A stretch of DNA of 64,000 nt from CAKUFA01 sp963618735 (GTDB lineage: Bacteria > Bacillota > Clostridia > Christensenellales > Aristaeellaceae), in contig CAVEUM010000002.1 of the NCBI GenBank assembly GCA_963618735.1, forward strand, positions 54,144 to 118,143, given 5' to 3'. The notes below the pieces were generated by a model. The model was not told the origin of the DNA. It did not search any database and worked only from the letters and a program-made list of their open reading frames with translations. Below, piece after piece: positions 49,054 through 57,416 of the stretch (positions within the stretch are counted from its first letter, which is position 1; the number at the start of each line of letters is the position of its first letter). A program made the translations under genes and the position numbers.

Positions 49054-50346
49054 TTACTGATTGGGCAGCAGTCCCAGAATTTCTTTAATGGACATGCACA
49101 GGTCATTGACCTCGTAGCTGCGTCCATGTTCCAGGATGGTCTGCGCTGTTTTCTGCATGGCAGGGAACGCACTGCGAATCAGATGGTTGGCATGGATCAC
49201 CATGTTGACGCCATGCGCTGCCAGCTCGCTTTCGGTGGTGGTATTGTAGGTGGTAGGAACCACAACAATGGGCGTTTTGGGGTCGTCCTTGCGGAACGCA
49301 TCGCAGAAAGCAAAGATTTCATCCGGTGTCTTCTGCACAGAGTGGATCATGATGCCGTCCGCACCTGCCTTCACATAAGCATGGCAGCGCTTGAGGGCAT
49401 CCTCCTGCCCCATGTTAAGGATCAGGCTCTCGCACCGCGCAATGATCATGAAATCCTTGGACTTTTGGGCATTCTTGCCGGCGGTAATCTTCTGGCAGAA
49501 GGACTCGATGTCATCCTGCACCTGACCTGCGCCCGTACCGAAAAGGCTGTTCTTCTTCAGCCCCTTCTTATCCTCGATGATCACCGCGGATACACCCAGG
49601 CGCTCCATGGTCTGCACGTTGTACACAAAGTGCTCAATTTGCCCGCCGGTGTCGCCATCCAGCACGATGGGCTTGGTGGTGACCTCCATGATTTCCTCAA
49701 TGGTGTTCAGGCGGCTGGTCATGTCCACCAGCTCGATATCCGGCTTTCCCTTGGCTGTGGAGTCGCAGAGGCTGGACACCCAAATAGCGTCATACTGGCG
49801 GGTGCCATGGGGCGTTTCCACCCTTGTTTTCTCTACAATAAGTCCCGTCAGGCCATCGTGAGCTTCCATCACGCTGAGGCAGGGCTTGTAGCTCAGCAGC
49901 TTCTTCAGGCGGGAACGGCGGGTTTCCGGCAGGCTCAGCAGCTGATCCAGCGCAGACAGTGTCTCTTCCGTAGGCGTCACCGTGTAGGGATACTCAATCA
50001 GTTCGCCATCCCACTCGCGGAGGGTTTCAATCACCTTTTGACGGATGTTTGCCTGATAGCCCACCAGCCAATCATCGCCGTGCACCACAATATCAGGCTT
50101 CAGCTGATGCAGAATGTCTGTGTAGTCCAGAGACTCCTGCACCACCACCCGATGAACGCCCTTCAGAGATTCAAACATGGCCTTCCGCTCTTCCAGCGGC
50201 AAAAGCGGATAATGCTTGTAGGACGCAATGGCTTCATCCGTCAGGATGCCCACAGTGACCTCGCCCAGTTTTTCCGCCTTTTTGAGGATATTCAAATGGC
50301 CATTATGCAGAATATCCGTGCTGAAGCAAATGTAGACGCTCTTCAT
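49054..50346 (-). CDS. pepM: Phosphoenolpyruvate mutase with N-terminal nucleotidyltransferase domain
   Basis: A 430-residue protein. Residues 1-135 form a cytidylyltransferase-like domain with DILHNGHLNILKKAEKLG (HxGH motif, 14-17) and VVHGDDWLVG. Residues ~145-430 are a PEP mutase: DAIWVSSLCDST, PIVLDGDTGG (metal-binding Asp residues ~230-232) and the diagnostic EDKKGLKKNSLFG (258-270), then IARCES and ADGIMIHS. PEP mutase makes the C-P bond, converting phosphoenolpyruvate to phosphonopyruvate. It is the last of three overlapping genes. Fusions of this kind occur in other phosphonate clusters. The role of the N-terminal domain is inferred to be CMP transfer. Confidence 0.95.
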   Translation of the reverse strand: MKSVYICFSTDILHNGHLNILKKAEKLGEVTVGILTDEAIASYKHYPLLPLEERKAMFESLKGVHRVVVQESLDYTDILHQLKPDIVVHGDDWLVGYQANIRQKVIETLREWDGELIEYPYTVTPTEETLSALDQLLSLPETRRSRLKKLLSYKPCLSVMEAHDGLTGLIVEKTRVETPHGTRQYDAIWVSSLCDSTAKGKPDIELVDMTSRLNTIEEIMEVTTKPIVLDGDTGGQIEHFVYNVQTMERLGVSAVIIEDKKGLKKNSLFGTGAGQVQDDIESFCQKITAGKNAQKSKDFMIIARCESLILNMGQEDALKRCHAYVKAGADGIMIHSVQKTPDEIFAFCDAFRKDDPKTPIVVVPTTYNTTTESELAAHGVNMVIHANHLIRSAFPAMQKTAQTILEHGRSYEVNDLCMSIKEILGLLPNQ

Positions 50347-51077
50347 GCGTTGTTCCTCACTTCCCCGGCAAAGCGTGCGCAGATGTACGCCTTGTCCTCC
50401 ATATTATCAATCTCGCCGCACAATTGTCCCTTCACATCCATGGGATACAGGGGAATTTCCTGCCATGCAGCATTGAGGGCGTTTTCCGCGTAGCACTTCA
50501 CCTCGCCGTTTTCTACAAAGCGGGTGATTTCCTCCATCCAGCGGCTGAAGTCCTTTTCCAGCCATTTGTAAGCTGGCTGGCACGCAACACAATCCTCGCC
50601 AAACTGATCGATGCCGATGGCCTTCACGCGGCCGCCTGTGATTCTCGCCTTGAAGTCCTTTTCCGGCAAAGGCAGGGTGGAATCCGTGACAACGGTGCTC
50701 ACAGGAGAAGCCGCCAGCGACTTCATCACGTGCTCCGTCATCACCAAATCGCCATGGAGGCTGATGACATCCTGTCCTTTCAGCGCGTCCCGTGCCACAT
50801 ACATGCTGTAAATATAGTTGGTTTCCTCGTAGCGTGGATTGCTGATATACGTGAAGCGGATGCCGCTATGCAGGCTTTCCAGATGCTCCTGCAAAAGTTC
50901 AGCAAAGGGACCCGTGGTCACCACTGCTTCTGTCACGCCGCACTTAGCCAGCAGCCGAACCTGATGGGAAATAATCGTGTCCCCCTCGTCCAGCTGGGTC
51001 ATGCACTTGGGATGCGTTTTTGTTTCATCCCCCATACGGGTGCCTCGACCGGAATTCAGCAGCAATGCGATCATCAC
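50343..51077 (-). CDS. Nucleotidyltransferase of the phosphonate operon (LicC/PntC-like)
   Basis: A 244-residue GT-A-fold nucleotidyltransferase. It begins ALLLNSGRGTRMGDETKTHPKCM (G-x-G-x-R loop and KxxPK) and continues EAVVTTGPFAELL, YISNPRYEETNYIYSMYVARDAL and VISLHGDLVMTEHVM, a layout like LicC phosphocholine cytidylyltransferase (ETNNIYSLY-type segment). In phosphonate clusters such enzymes attach CMP to 2-aminoethylphosphonate for transfer to glycans. Start and stop overlap both neighbours by 4 nt (ATGA), so the three are translated together. Confidence 0.85.
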   Translation of the reverse strand: MMIALLLNSGRGTRMGDETKTHPKCMTQLDEGDTIISHQVRLLAKCGVTEAVVTTGPFAELLQEHLESLHSGIRFTYISNPRYEETNYIYSMYVARDALKGQDVISLHGDLVMTEHVMKSLAASPVSTVVTDSTLPLPEKDFKARITGGRVKAIGIDQFGEDCVACQPAYKWLEKDFSRWMEEITRFVENGEVKCYAENALNAAWQEIPLYPMDVKGQLCGEIDNMEDKAYICARFAGEVRNNA

Positions 51078-52210
51078 AGGTCCTCCTTCACAAAGCGCAT
51101 CAATGCATCACGGTTTTCCTTGGGCGTTGTGGTCGGGCGGCCAAGGTCTTCCCGTGCGCCCAAAGCACAGCGAACCTCCAGGAAACACAAAGTATGCGCT
51201 TCCTTCATGGCTTGCGCCGCCTGACGAAGGCTCTTTTCATCCTCCGCCATCAGGGTCAGCGGATATCCGGCAGCCTCCGCCATCGCCTGAAGGTTTGCCT
51301 GCTGGCTGCATACAGGCATGCCGCCAACGGTTTCATGGGCACCATTGTTGATGACCACATGCTTTATATTCGCGATTTTTCTCTGCCCCAGCACTGCCAT
51401 AGCGCCCAGGTGCATCACCGCCGCACCATCGCCATCCAGGCACCACACGGCGCGGTCGGGCTTTTCCAGCGCAATACCCATGGCGATGGATGACGCGTGT
51501 CCCATAGAGCCCACGGTCAGGAAATCCCGTCCGTGTCCCGCACCATGCTTTTCTCTGAGTTCAAAGATTTCGCGGCTCAATTTTCCCGTTGTGGAGATGA
51601 CGATATCCCTTTCACCCATCTCTTCCAGCAGGATTTCCGCCGCACGCTCGCGGGTCATGGTGTAGGGATTCCCATAAACAGGCTTTTTCAAGCAGGTGAG
51701 TCCGCCTTTGCGCACCACCAGTGCTGCACAGCGTCCCGCCAGCAGGATATGGTACATTTCATCAAAAGAGGCCGAAAATTGCTCATCGGTGGTCTCGCGG
51801 TCAATGATTCGATACGGAATACCCAGCAAGTCCAGCTGACCAAGGGTGATTTTGCCCTGCTTCACATGCTGGGGTTCATCCTTCACACCCGGCTCGCCTC
51901 GCCAGCCAATCACCATGAGGCAGGGAATGCCGTAAACCTCTTCATCCATCAGAGAGGCCAGCGGATTGACCGTGTTGCCAAGGCCGCTGTTCTGCATGTA
52001 CACCAGTGCAGGCTTGCCTGTCGCCAGGTAATGTCCTGCCGCAAGGCCGATGGCGTTGCCCTCATTCGCGGCAACCACATGATGCTTGCTTTCTGTGCCA
52101 AACCGTGCATACAGCGTATTGCACAGTCCTGCCAGTTGGGAGTCTGGCACGCCCGTAAACAAGTCGATTCCGACTCTTTCGCATTCCCTCAGCAGAACAC
52201 TCGCGTCCAT
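51074..52210 (-). CDS. ppd: Phosphonopyruvate decarboxylase
   Basis: A 378-residue thiamine-diphosphate enzyme converting phosphonopyruvate to phosphonoacetaldehyde, the step that pulls the unfavourable PEP mutase reaction forward. The N-terminal Pyr domain has FTGVPDSQLAGLCNTL, VAANEGNAIGLAAGHYLATG (catalytic Glu) and MQNSGLGNTVNPLASLMDEEVY. The C-terminal PP domain has GSMGHASSIAMGIAL, CLDGDGAAVMHLGAM and VINNGAHETVGGMP (ThDP-Mg motif GDG...NN). It is first in the operon, with AAGGAGG before ATG 52210. Confidence 0.96.
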   Translation of the reverse strand: MDASVLLRECERVGIDLFTGVPDSQLAGLCNTLYARFGTESKHHVVAANEGNAIGLAAGHYLATGKPALVYMQNSGLGNTVNPLASLMDEEVYGIPCLMVIGWRGEPGVKDEPQHVKQGKITLGQLDLLGIPYRIIDRETTDEQFSASFDEMYHILLAGRCAALVVRKGGLTCLKKPVYGNPYTMTRERAAEILLEEMGERDIVISTTGKLSREIFELREKHGAGHGRDFLTVGSMGHASSIAMGIALEKPDRAVWCLDGDGAAVMHLGAMAVLGQRKIANIKHVVINNGAHETVGGMPVCSQQANLQAMAEAAGYPLTLMAEDEKSLRQAAQAMKEAHTLCFLEVRCALGAREDLGRPTTTPKENRDALMRFVKEDL

Positions 52211-52236
52211 TGGTCGCCCTCCTTCATATCTTTATG

Positions 52237-52265
52237 ATTATACGACGTGTGCAAGGATTGGTCAA
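52237..52265 (-). promoter_or_regulatory. Promoter of the phosphonate operon
   Basis: TTGACC (52260-52265), 17 bases, TATAAT (52237-52242) on the minus strand, 27 nt before the ppd start. Confidence 0.8.
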
Positions 52266-52299
52266 GCACCCGCGCAAATTGCAGGACACCGTGGCAATA

Positions 52300-52343
52300 G
52301 AAAAAGAGGAAAGAAAACACTTTGAAAGGCGTTTTCTCTCCTC
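52300..52343 (-). terminator. Terminator of lrgAB
   Basis: A 12-13-bp stem (GAGGA...AGAAAAC with GTTTTCT...TCCTC, one or two bulges), followed by CTTTTTC on the minus strand, about 55 nt after the lrgB stop. Confidence 0.75.
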
Positions 52344-52396
52344 CTGAAACTTTTGCGGAGAAATCTTCAGCCGAAAAAGCATTCAATTGCTTAGGC

Positions 52397-53089
52397 TTAC
52401 AGGAAATTCGCGTAAATAGTGGCGAACACCACAGTCATCACACCTGCCACCACAATGGACAGGCTGCTCATGGCGCCCTCCGTTTCGCCAAGCTCCATGG
52501 CCTTCGTTGTACCCATGGCATGGGAAGCTGTTCCCAGCGCCACACCTTTAGCCAAAGGTTCTGTGATATGGAAGAGCTTCATCACCATTTCGCCGGCCGC
52601 ATTGCCAAGAATACCTGTAATGATAATGGACGCCGCCGTGATGGAGGTATAGCCGCCCATCTGCTCCACAATACCCACGCCAATGGCCGTGGTCACCGAC
52701 TTGGGCAGCAGTGTCACATATTCCTCGTGACCGAAGCCAAACAGCAGGCAAAGAACAAAGATGCATGTTACGCTGGTCACCACGCCGGAAAGAATGCCGC
52801 ACAGCAGCGCACGGTAATTTTTCTTCAGCATGTCCAGCCGCTCATACAGCGGAATGGCGAGGCACACCGTGGAAGGTGTCAGAAATCTGGCCAGTATGCC
52901 TGCGCTGGCTTCGTAGTCTTCATACTTCACGCCCGTCACCAGCAGAACGCCGATGGTCAGCACAATGGCAATCAGCAGAGGATTCATAATCGGTATGCGG
53001 AAGCGCTTCTTCAGCGCCATACCCACCGCGTAGGCCGCCAGACTGATTGCCAGGCCGAAAAAAGATGAATTGCTCAGAAATTCAAGCAT
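52397..53089 (-). CDS. lrgB: LrgB-family membrane protein
   Basis: A 230-residue protein with about seven hydrophobic segments. GFGHEEYVTLLPKSVTTAIGVGIVEQMGGYTSITAASIIITGILGNAAGEMVMKLFHI, ATPSTVCLAIPLYERLDMLKKN and GTASHAMGTTKAMELGETEGAMSSLSIVVAGVMT are typical LrgB/CidB/YohK sequence. With LrgA it is implicated in murein hydrolase control and in pyruvate or dicarboxylate transport in Gram-positive bacteria. ATG 53089 overlaps lrgA by 8 nt. Confidence 0.93.
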   Translation of the reverse strand: MLEFLSNSSFFGLAISLAAYAVGMALKKRFRIPIMNPLLIAIVLTIGVLLVTGVKYEDYEASAGILARFLTPSTVCLAIPLYERLDMLKKNYRALLCGILSGVVTSVTCIFVLCLLFGFGHEEYVTLLPKSVTTAIGVGIVEQMGGYTSITAASIIITGILGNAAGEMVMKLFHITEPLAKGVALGTASHAMGTTKAMELGETEGAMSSLSIVVAGVMTVVFATIYANFL

Positions 53090-53441
53090 GTTCCTTCTTC
53101 TCCTTTCTCTGAACGAACTGCGTCACACGACCGCTGACTACCATCACCACAAAGGTGGAAATCACAATAATCACAATGGCAGGCAGGAGAATCGGCTGCA
53201 GAAGCCCCCAGGATTCCATCAGGCCCACGCCTGCAGGGATAAAGGTCAGGGACATAATATCAATCAGAAATTTGCCTGTGCCCTTCACTGCTTTCAGAGG
53301 AATCAGTCCTGTGCACAGGCCCGTAAACAGAATCAGCAGCCCATAAATGCTGGCTGGAACAGGCAGGGGAATCAACGCGCTTAGGCCTTCGCCCACCAGG
53401 GAAATGGCCAGAATAATCAGGAACTGCATGATGTAATGCAT
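53082..53441 (-). CDS. lrgA: LrgA/CidA-family holin-like protein
   Basis: A 119-residue protein with four transmembrane helices. QFLIILAISLVGEGLSALIPLPVPASIYGLLILFTGLCTGLIPLKAV is the family signature (pattern G-L-x-P-x-P-x-x-xxG). It is the first gene of the two-gene operon with GGAGGAG before ATG 53441 and a good promoter. No LytS/LytT pair lies beside it. Confidence 0.93.
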   Translation of the reverse strand: MHYIMQFLIILAISLVGEGLSALIPLPVPASIYGLLILFTGLCTGLIPLKAVKGTGKFLIDIMSLTFIPAGVGLMESWGLLQPILLPAIVIIVISTFVVMVVSGRVTQFVQRKEKKEHA

Positions 53442-53474
53442 GGCTTCTCCTCCATTTCATTAAAACCGGGAAGG

Positions 53475-53503
53475 ATTATACCGCACCCGCGCCTCCACTG
53501 CAA
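53475..53503 (-). promoter_or_regulatory. Promoter of lrgAB
   Basis: TTGCAG (53498-53503), 17 bases, TATAAT (53475-53480) on the minus strand. The 180-base region between lrgA and the oxidoreductase gene holds nothing else clear. Confidence 0.75.
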
Positions 53504-53622
53504 GATGCGAATCCGTCCGCATATTGACCATTCCATCCATCAGAAAAAGGTTTTTCCTGATTCGTGTCGAAATCATTCCGTGAATATCATCTTTACAACT
53601 GCTATCAAAGGAGTGTTCATCG

Positions 53623-54612
53623 ATGACAAATATAGCTATTTTGGGTGCCGGCAGCATTGCCCATGCCATGGCGCGTACCCTGCGCGGCATGAAGGAACAT
53701 GAAGAGGAAGTTTGCCTCTACGCCGTTGCCTCCCGTGATTTGGAACGTGCCCAGGCTTTTGCCGCGGCGGAAGGCTTTGAGAAGGCTTATGGCTCTTACG
53801 AGTCGCTCGTCTGTGACCCCGCGGTGGAGCTGGTCTATATCGCCACGCCCCACTCTCATCATGCCGAGCACATCCGCCTGTGTGTGGAACACGGAAAAGC
53901 CGTGCTATGTGAAAAGTCCTTCACGGCCAATGCCAAGCAGGCAGAAGAAGTTCTGAAGCTGGCAGAGGACCGCGGCGTGCTGGTAACCGAAGCCATCTGG
54001 ACCCGCTATATGCCCTCCTGTGAAATTCTGCAAAACTTCATCAATAAGGGTGCCATCGGCAAGCCTGTGCTTCTCACAGCAAATCTTGGCTACAACATCA
54101 CCAGCAAGGAGCGCATTGTAAAGCCCGAATTGGCCGGCGGCGCCCTGCTGGATGTAGGCGTCTACCCCTTGAACTTTGCTGCCATGCTGTTCGGCACGGA
54201 TATTGTGCGGATTGAGAGCAACTGCAGCAAGCTTCCTACAGGCGTGGATCAGACGGACAACATCACCCTGACCTACAGCGACGGCCGTCAGGCGCTTCTG
54301 TCCGCAAGCTGTGCCTGCCGTATGGATCGCCGCGGTATGATCTATGGCACCACAGGTTACCTGGAAGTGGACAACATCAACAATCCCCATACCGTCACCC
54401 TGTATTCTGACACGGATCATTACGCCCACGGCACCGTGTACCCCGTGCCCGAGCAGATCACCGGCTATGAATATGAGGTGGAATCCTGTCTGGAAGCCCT
54501 GGCCAATGGTCGCATCGAGTGCCCCGAAATGCCCCATGCGGAAACCCTTCGCATCATGCGCCTGATGGATCAGCTCCGCAGCGACTGGGGCATCCGTTAT
54601 CCCTTTGAGTGA
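53623..54612 (+). CDS. Gfo/Idh/MocA-family oxidoreductase
   Basis: A 329-residue NAD(P)-dependent sugar or inositol dehydrogenase-like protein. The Rossmann start is IAILGAGSIAHAMARTLRGM (G-x-G-x-x-A). VELVYIATPHSHHAEHIRLCVEHGKAVLCEKSFTANAKQAEEV carries the conserved E-K-P-type motif, here CEKSF. GGALLDVGVYPLNFA holds the catalytic region with D-x-G-x-Y/H. The substrate is unknown (dihydrodiol, scyllo-inositol and glucose-fructose relatives all possible). It stands alone. Confidence 0.92.
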   Translation: MTNIAILGAGSIAHAMARTLRGMKEHEEEVCLYAVASRDLERAQAFAAAEGFEKAYGSYESLVCDPAVELVYIATPHSHHAEHIRLCVEHGKAVLCEKSFTANAKQAEEVLKLAEDRGVLVTEAIWTRYMPSCEILQNFINKGAIGKPVLLTANLGYNITSKERIVKPELAGGALLDVGVYPLNFAAMLFGTDIVRIESNCSKLPTGVDQTDNITLTYSDGRQALLSASCACRMDRRGMIYGTTGYLEVDNINNPHTVTLYSDTDHYAHGTVYPVPEQITGYEYEVESCLEALANGRIECPEMPHAETLRIMRLMDQLRSDWGIRYPFE

Positions 54613-54624
54613 TGTTTTTACAAT

Positions 54625-54671
54625 TTGTACATGGTTGAATCGTTTACAATCCCACTGGAATCATGTACAAT
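54625..54671 (+). promoter_or_regulatory. Promoter of the stator module, inside a 9-bp inverted repeat
   Basis: TTTACA (54643-54648), 17 bases, TACAAT (54666-54671), 35 nt before the zorA-like ATG. The perfect inverted repeat TTGTACATG (54625-54633) / CATGTACAA (54662-54670) brackets the -35 box and covers the -10. It is a candidate operator of unknown regulator. Confidence 0.7.
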
Positions 54672-54705
54672 GGGCGTATAACCTCACCAAAGGAGGAGGA
54701 TGCTC

Positions 54706-56229
54706 ATGAGTTCCCTGCAAGCACTGCTGCCGAATCTGGCAGATTATCTCATTTATGCCGCCATTGTGCTGGTAACCTTGACAGGTGTGTTTAAGTGTCT
54801 GGCTCCCTTGTGGAGCACCACTGCCGCACTGCGCCGTGCCATCCGCAGATTGCAAAATGATGCCGGCAAGGATCGGGACAAGCCCATCTGGCAGGAAAAT
54901 CGCTTTATGGGACGTCGGCTGAAAGGCTGTTGGCTCCGCTTTCTGCAAAACGCGGAGCAGCTGGATCGCCGCGGTCTTCCCTGCAACGTGGAGGACTACA
55001 TCAATGACGATACCGTCACCCACGGTCCCGGCAATGCCACCCTGGCAGAGCTGATTCCCAGTCTGCTCACCTCCCTGGGCATCTTAGGCACCTTCATCGG
55101 CCTGATGCAGGGTCTTACCGGTCTGGACATGTCGGATGCCACCAGCCTGATGAACGGCATTCCTGTTCTGCTGGATGGCATGCGTTTTGCCTTTGGCACC
55201 TCTGTTGCCGGTATCACCTGTTCCCTTGTCTTCAATATGCTCAATCGCATTCTGCAGGGCTCCAGCTACCGCGCCATTGATGACTTTGTGGAGTCCTTCA
55301 CCCAGCTGGCCATGCAGCGCCCTCTGGATAATGATGTGCAGATGATCTGCCAGAATCAGGATCGGAACAACATGCTCTTTACTGCAACGGACACCTTGCC
55401 CGGGCAGCTGGCAGACTCTGTTGAGCTGGCCGTGAACCGTGCCATGCAGCCTGTGACTCGCTCCATGGATGCTTTCCTTGTCGGCGCAACCCGTGCGCAG
55501 GTGGATGGTGTCGGCCGCATTGTCAACAGCTTTATCGAGCAGATGAATTCTTCCCTGGATCATCAGTTCCTGACCCTCGGCCAAACGCTGACGGAGATCA
55601 ACCAGAATCAGCTTGCCGGCATCAAACGGCTGGAAGATTCCCTTTCTGCCGCCAACACGATTGTAAACGACGCCATGCAGCTGCATCAAATCAGCCAAGG
55701 TGTCACCAGGCAGTTTGAGGACTACGTCAGGAGTCTGAACGAGGCAGGCCGCAGAGATGCCCGCTTTGAGGAATCCAGTGCGCAGCTGTTGGAGAAGCTC
55801 CACACCGCGTCCTTGCAGCAAAGCAGCACCATTGCTTCCCTGCGTTCCTGCCAGGATCAGCTGTCTGCGTCCATGAAGCAGTTCACGGACAGCGGCAGCA
55901 CCGCCATGAGCAGCATTCGCAAGGCAAGTGACGCCAGTGCAGGCGCCTTTTCTGACGCGTCAAAGAACATGCAGGATGCCAGCAAGGTGCTTTCCTCCTC
56001 GTATCAGTCCTTTGTAACGGATGTGGTGGAAGGCATGTCCCGCTCGTTGGGGCTCTTTGAATCCAACATGACGGCTGTGGTAACCGCCCTTTCCGATCAG
56101 CTGAAGTCCGCTTCTCTTTCCGGGGCTTCCACCGCGCAGATCAGCGAAATGCAGAAAATGATGACCTCCATGGCCGCCAGTCTGAAGAGTGCAGAGAAGA
56201 GCTTGGCCTCCCTTGCTGAGGAGGGCTGA
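54706..56229 (+). CDS. ZorA-like MotA/TolQ/ExbB-family stator protein with long helical tail
   Basis: A 507-residue protein. TM1 is at about 13-33 and a cytoplasmic loop at 40-110. LAELIPSLLTSLGILGTFIGLMQGLTGL (113-140) is TM2 with the TSLGILGTFxGL motif typical of ZorA and the MotA/ExbB fold. TM3 is at about 160-182 (FAFGTSVAGITCSLVFNML). Residues 190-507 form a long polar, Ser/Ala/Gln-rich helical tail with MCP-like heptads. The start is the second ATG (AAAGGAGG spacing); the one at 54700 is too close. Together with the next gene it would form an ion-driven complex across the membrane. A full Zorya system is not present. Confidence 0.82.
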   Translation: MSSLQALLPNLADYLIYAAIVLVTLTGVFKCLAPLWSTTAALRRAIRRLQNDAGKDRDKPIWQENRFMGRRLKGCWLRFLQNAEQLDRRGLPCNVEDYINDDTVTHGPGNATLAELIPSLLTSLGILGTFIGLMQGLTGLDMSDATSLMNGIPVLLDGMRFAFGTSVAGITCSLVFNMLNRILQGSSYRAIDDFVESFTQLAMQRPLDNDVQMICQNQDRNNMLFTATDTLPGQLADSVELAVNRAMQPVTRSMDAFLVGATRAQVDGVGRIVNSFIEQMNSSLDHQFLTLGQTLTEINQNQLAGIKRLEDSLSAANTIVNDAMQLHQISQGVTRQFEDYVRSLNEAGRRDARFEESSAQLLEKLHTASLQQSSTIASLRSCQDQLSASMKQFTDSGSTAMSSIRKASDASAGAFSDASKNMQDASKVLSSSYQSFVTDVVEGMSRSLGLFESNMTAVVTALSDQLKSASLSGASTAQISEMQKMMTSMAASLKSAEKSLASLAEEG

Positions 56230-56231
56230 CG

Positions 56232-57401
56232 ATGGCACGACAGAGAATCCACAACAGCCGCTCCGGCCGTGGTTCAGGCGCGTCAGGTGCCAGCTGGATC
56301 AGCTACTCCGACATGATGGCCTCCCTGCTGCTGGTGTTTGTGCTGATTCTATGCGTCAGCCTGTATCAGTACTTCACCATGCTGGAAACAAAGACCAACG
56401 AATTGCAGGAAAAGGAAACGCAGCTGGCCGTCCAGCAAACCACGCTGGATGAGCAGACCGCCACCATGGCCGCACAGCAAGCCACCCTTGACGAGCAGAC
56501 CGCCACCATGGCCGCGCAACAGGCCACACTGGATGAGCAGACCGCCACACTGGCCCAGCAGCAGGCCGACCTTGATACGGCCAATGCTTCCCTTGCCGCC
56601 CGTGAGGAAGAGTTAACCACGCTGCAATCTCAATTAACCGCCCAACAGGCTGAGCTGGACACGGCCACGGCGCAGCTGGCTACCCAGCAGGCCGTGCTGG
56701 ATCAAAAGCAGAATGACCTGGACACCGCTAACGCTTCCCTTGCCGCCCGTGAGCAGGAGCTCAGTACCCTGCAGGCTCAGTTGACAACGCAACAGACGCA
56801 GCTGGACACCGCCACGGCGCAGTTGGCCGCCCAGCAGCAAGCCCTGACCGAGCAGACCGCCAAGATTGATGACCTGGTCGGCGTGCGCAGTGAAATCATT
56901 GCCACACTTTCCACCGCCTTGACATCTGCCAACCTGCACGCCACGGTGGATGCCACCACGGGTGACATTCAGCTGGACAGCGCGGTGTTCTTTGAAACGG
57001 GATCCTACAAGATCAAAGAAGAAGGCCGCGCACTGCTGGACGAGTTTATTCCCGTCTATCTCGGCGTGCTGCTGAAGGATGAATACAGTGACTATCTTGG
57101 TGAGATCATTATTGAGGGACACACAGATTCTACAGGCAGCTACCTGAACAATCTTGAGTTGAGCCAGAACCGTGCCTTGGCCGTAGCGAAGTACTGCCTG
57201 CAGATGCCTTCTCTGACAGACGAGCAGCGCACGCTATTGCGAAAGATTCTCACGGCCACAGGCCGCAGCAATTCTTCCCCTGTTTACAATGAGGACGGCA
57301 CGGAGAATCTCGATGCGTCCCGCCGTGTGGAGTTCAAGTTCAGTCTCCGTGACGCGGAGATGATTGAAGAAATGAATCGCCTGCTTTCAGGCAATGAATA
57401 A
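56232..57401 (+). CDS. ZorB/MotB-like protein with 22-heptad coiled coil and OmpA domain
   Basis: A 389-residue protein. It has a basic N-terminus, then one TM helix at about 28-50 preceded by SWISYSDMMASLLLVF; D27 is at the position of the ion-binding Asp of MotB/ZorB. Residues 65-218 are 22 consecutive heptads each beginning with Leu, Met or Ile (LDEQTAT, MAAQQAT, LDTANAS, LAAREEE types), a near-ideal coiled coil. The C-terminal OmpA/MotB peptidoglycan-binding domain has IIIEGHTDSTGSYLNNLELSQNRALAV (~293-320). It starts 2 nt after the zorA-like stop with GAGGAGGG upstream. Confidence 0.85.
   Translation: MARQRIHNSRSGRGSGASGASWISYSDMMASLLLVFVLILCVSLYQYFTMLETKTNELQEKETQLAVQQTTLDEQTATMAAQQATLDEQTATMAAQQATLDEQTATLAQQQADLDTANASLAAREEELTTLQSQLTAQQAELDTATAQLATQQAVLDQKQNDLDTANASLAAREQELSTLQAQLTTQQTQLDTATAQLAAQQQALTEQTAKIDDLVGVRSEIIATLSTALTSANLHATVDATTGDIQLDSAVFFETGSYKIKEEGRALLDEFIPVYLGVLLKDEYSDYLGEIIIEGHTDSTGSYLNNLELSQNRALAVAKYCLQMPSLTDEQRTLLRKILTATGRSNSSPVYNEDGTENLDASRRVEFKFSLRDAEMIEEMNRLLSGNE
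56445..56864 (+). repeat. Nested in-frame repeats in the ZorB-like coiled coil
   Basis: Three 42-bp units (56445-56570) encode two heptads each. Two following 147-bp units (56571-56717 and 56718-56864) encode seven heptads each. Both unit lengths are multiples of 21 bp, so duplication keeps the heptad register and length can evolve without breaking the coil. Units differ at many synonymous positions, so they are not recent. Confidence 0.9.
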
Positions 57402-57416
57402 GGAGTTTGGGATTGC

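Noticed and set aside
56445..56864. Tandem repeats as a possible CRISPR array
   Set aside because: The repeats are in frame, directly adjacent without spacers and encode heptads.
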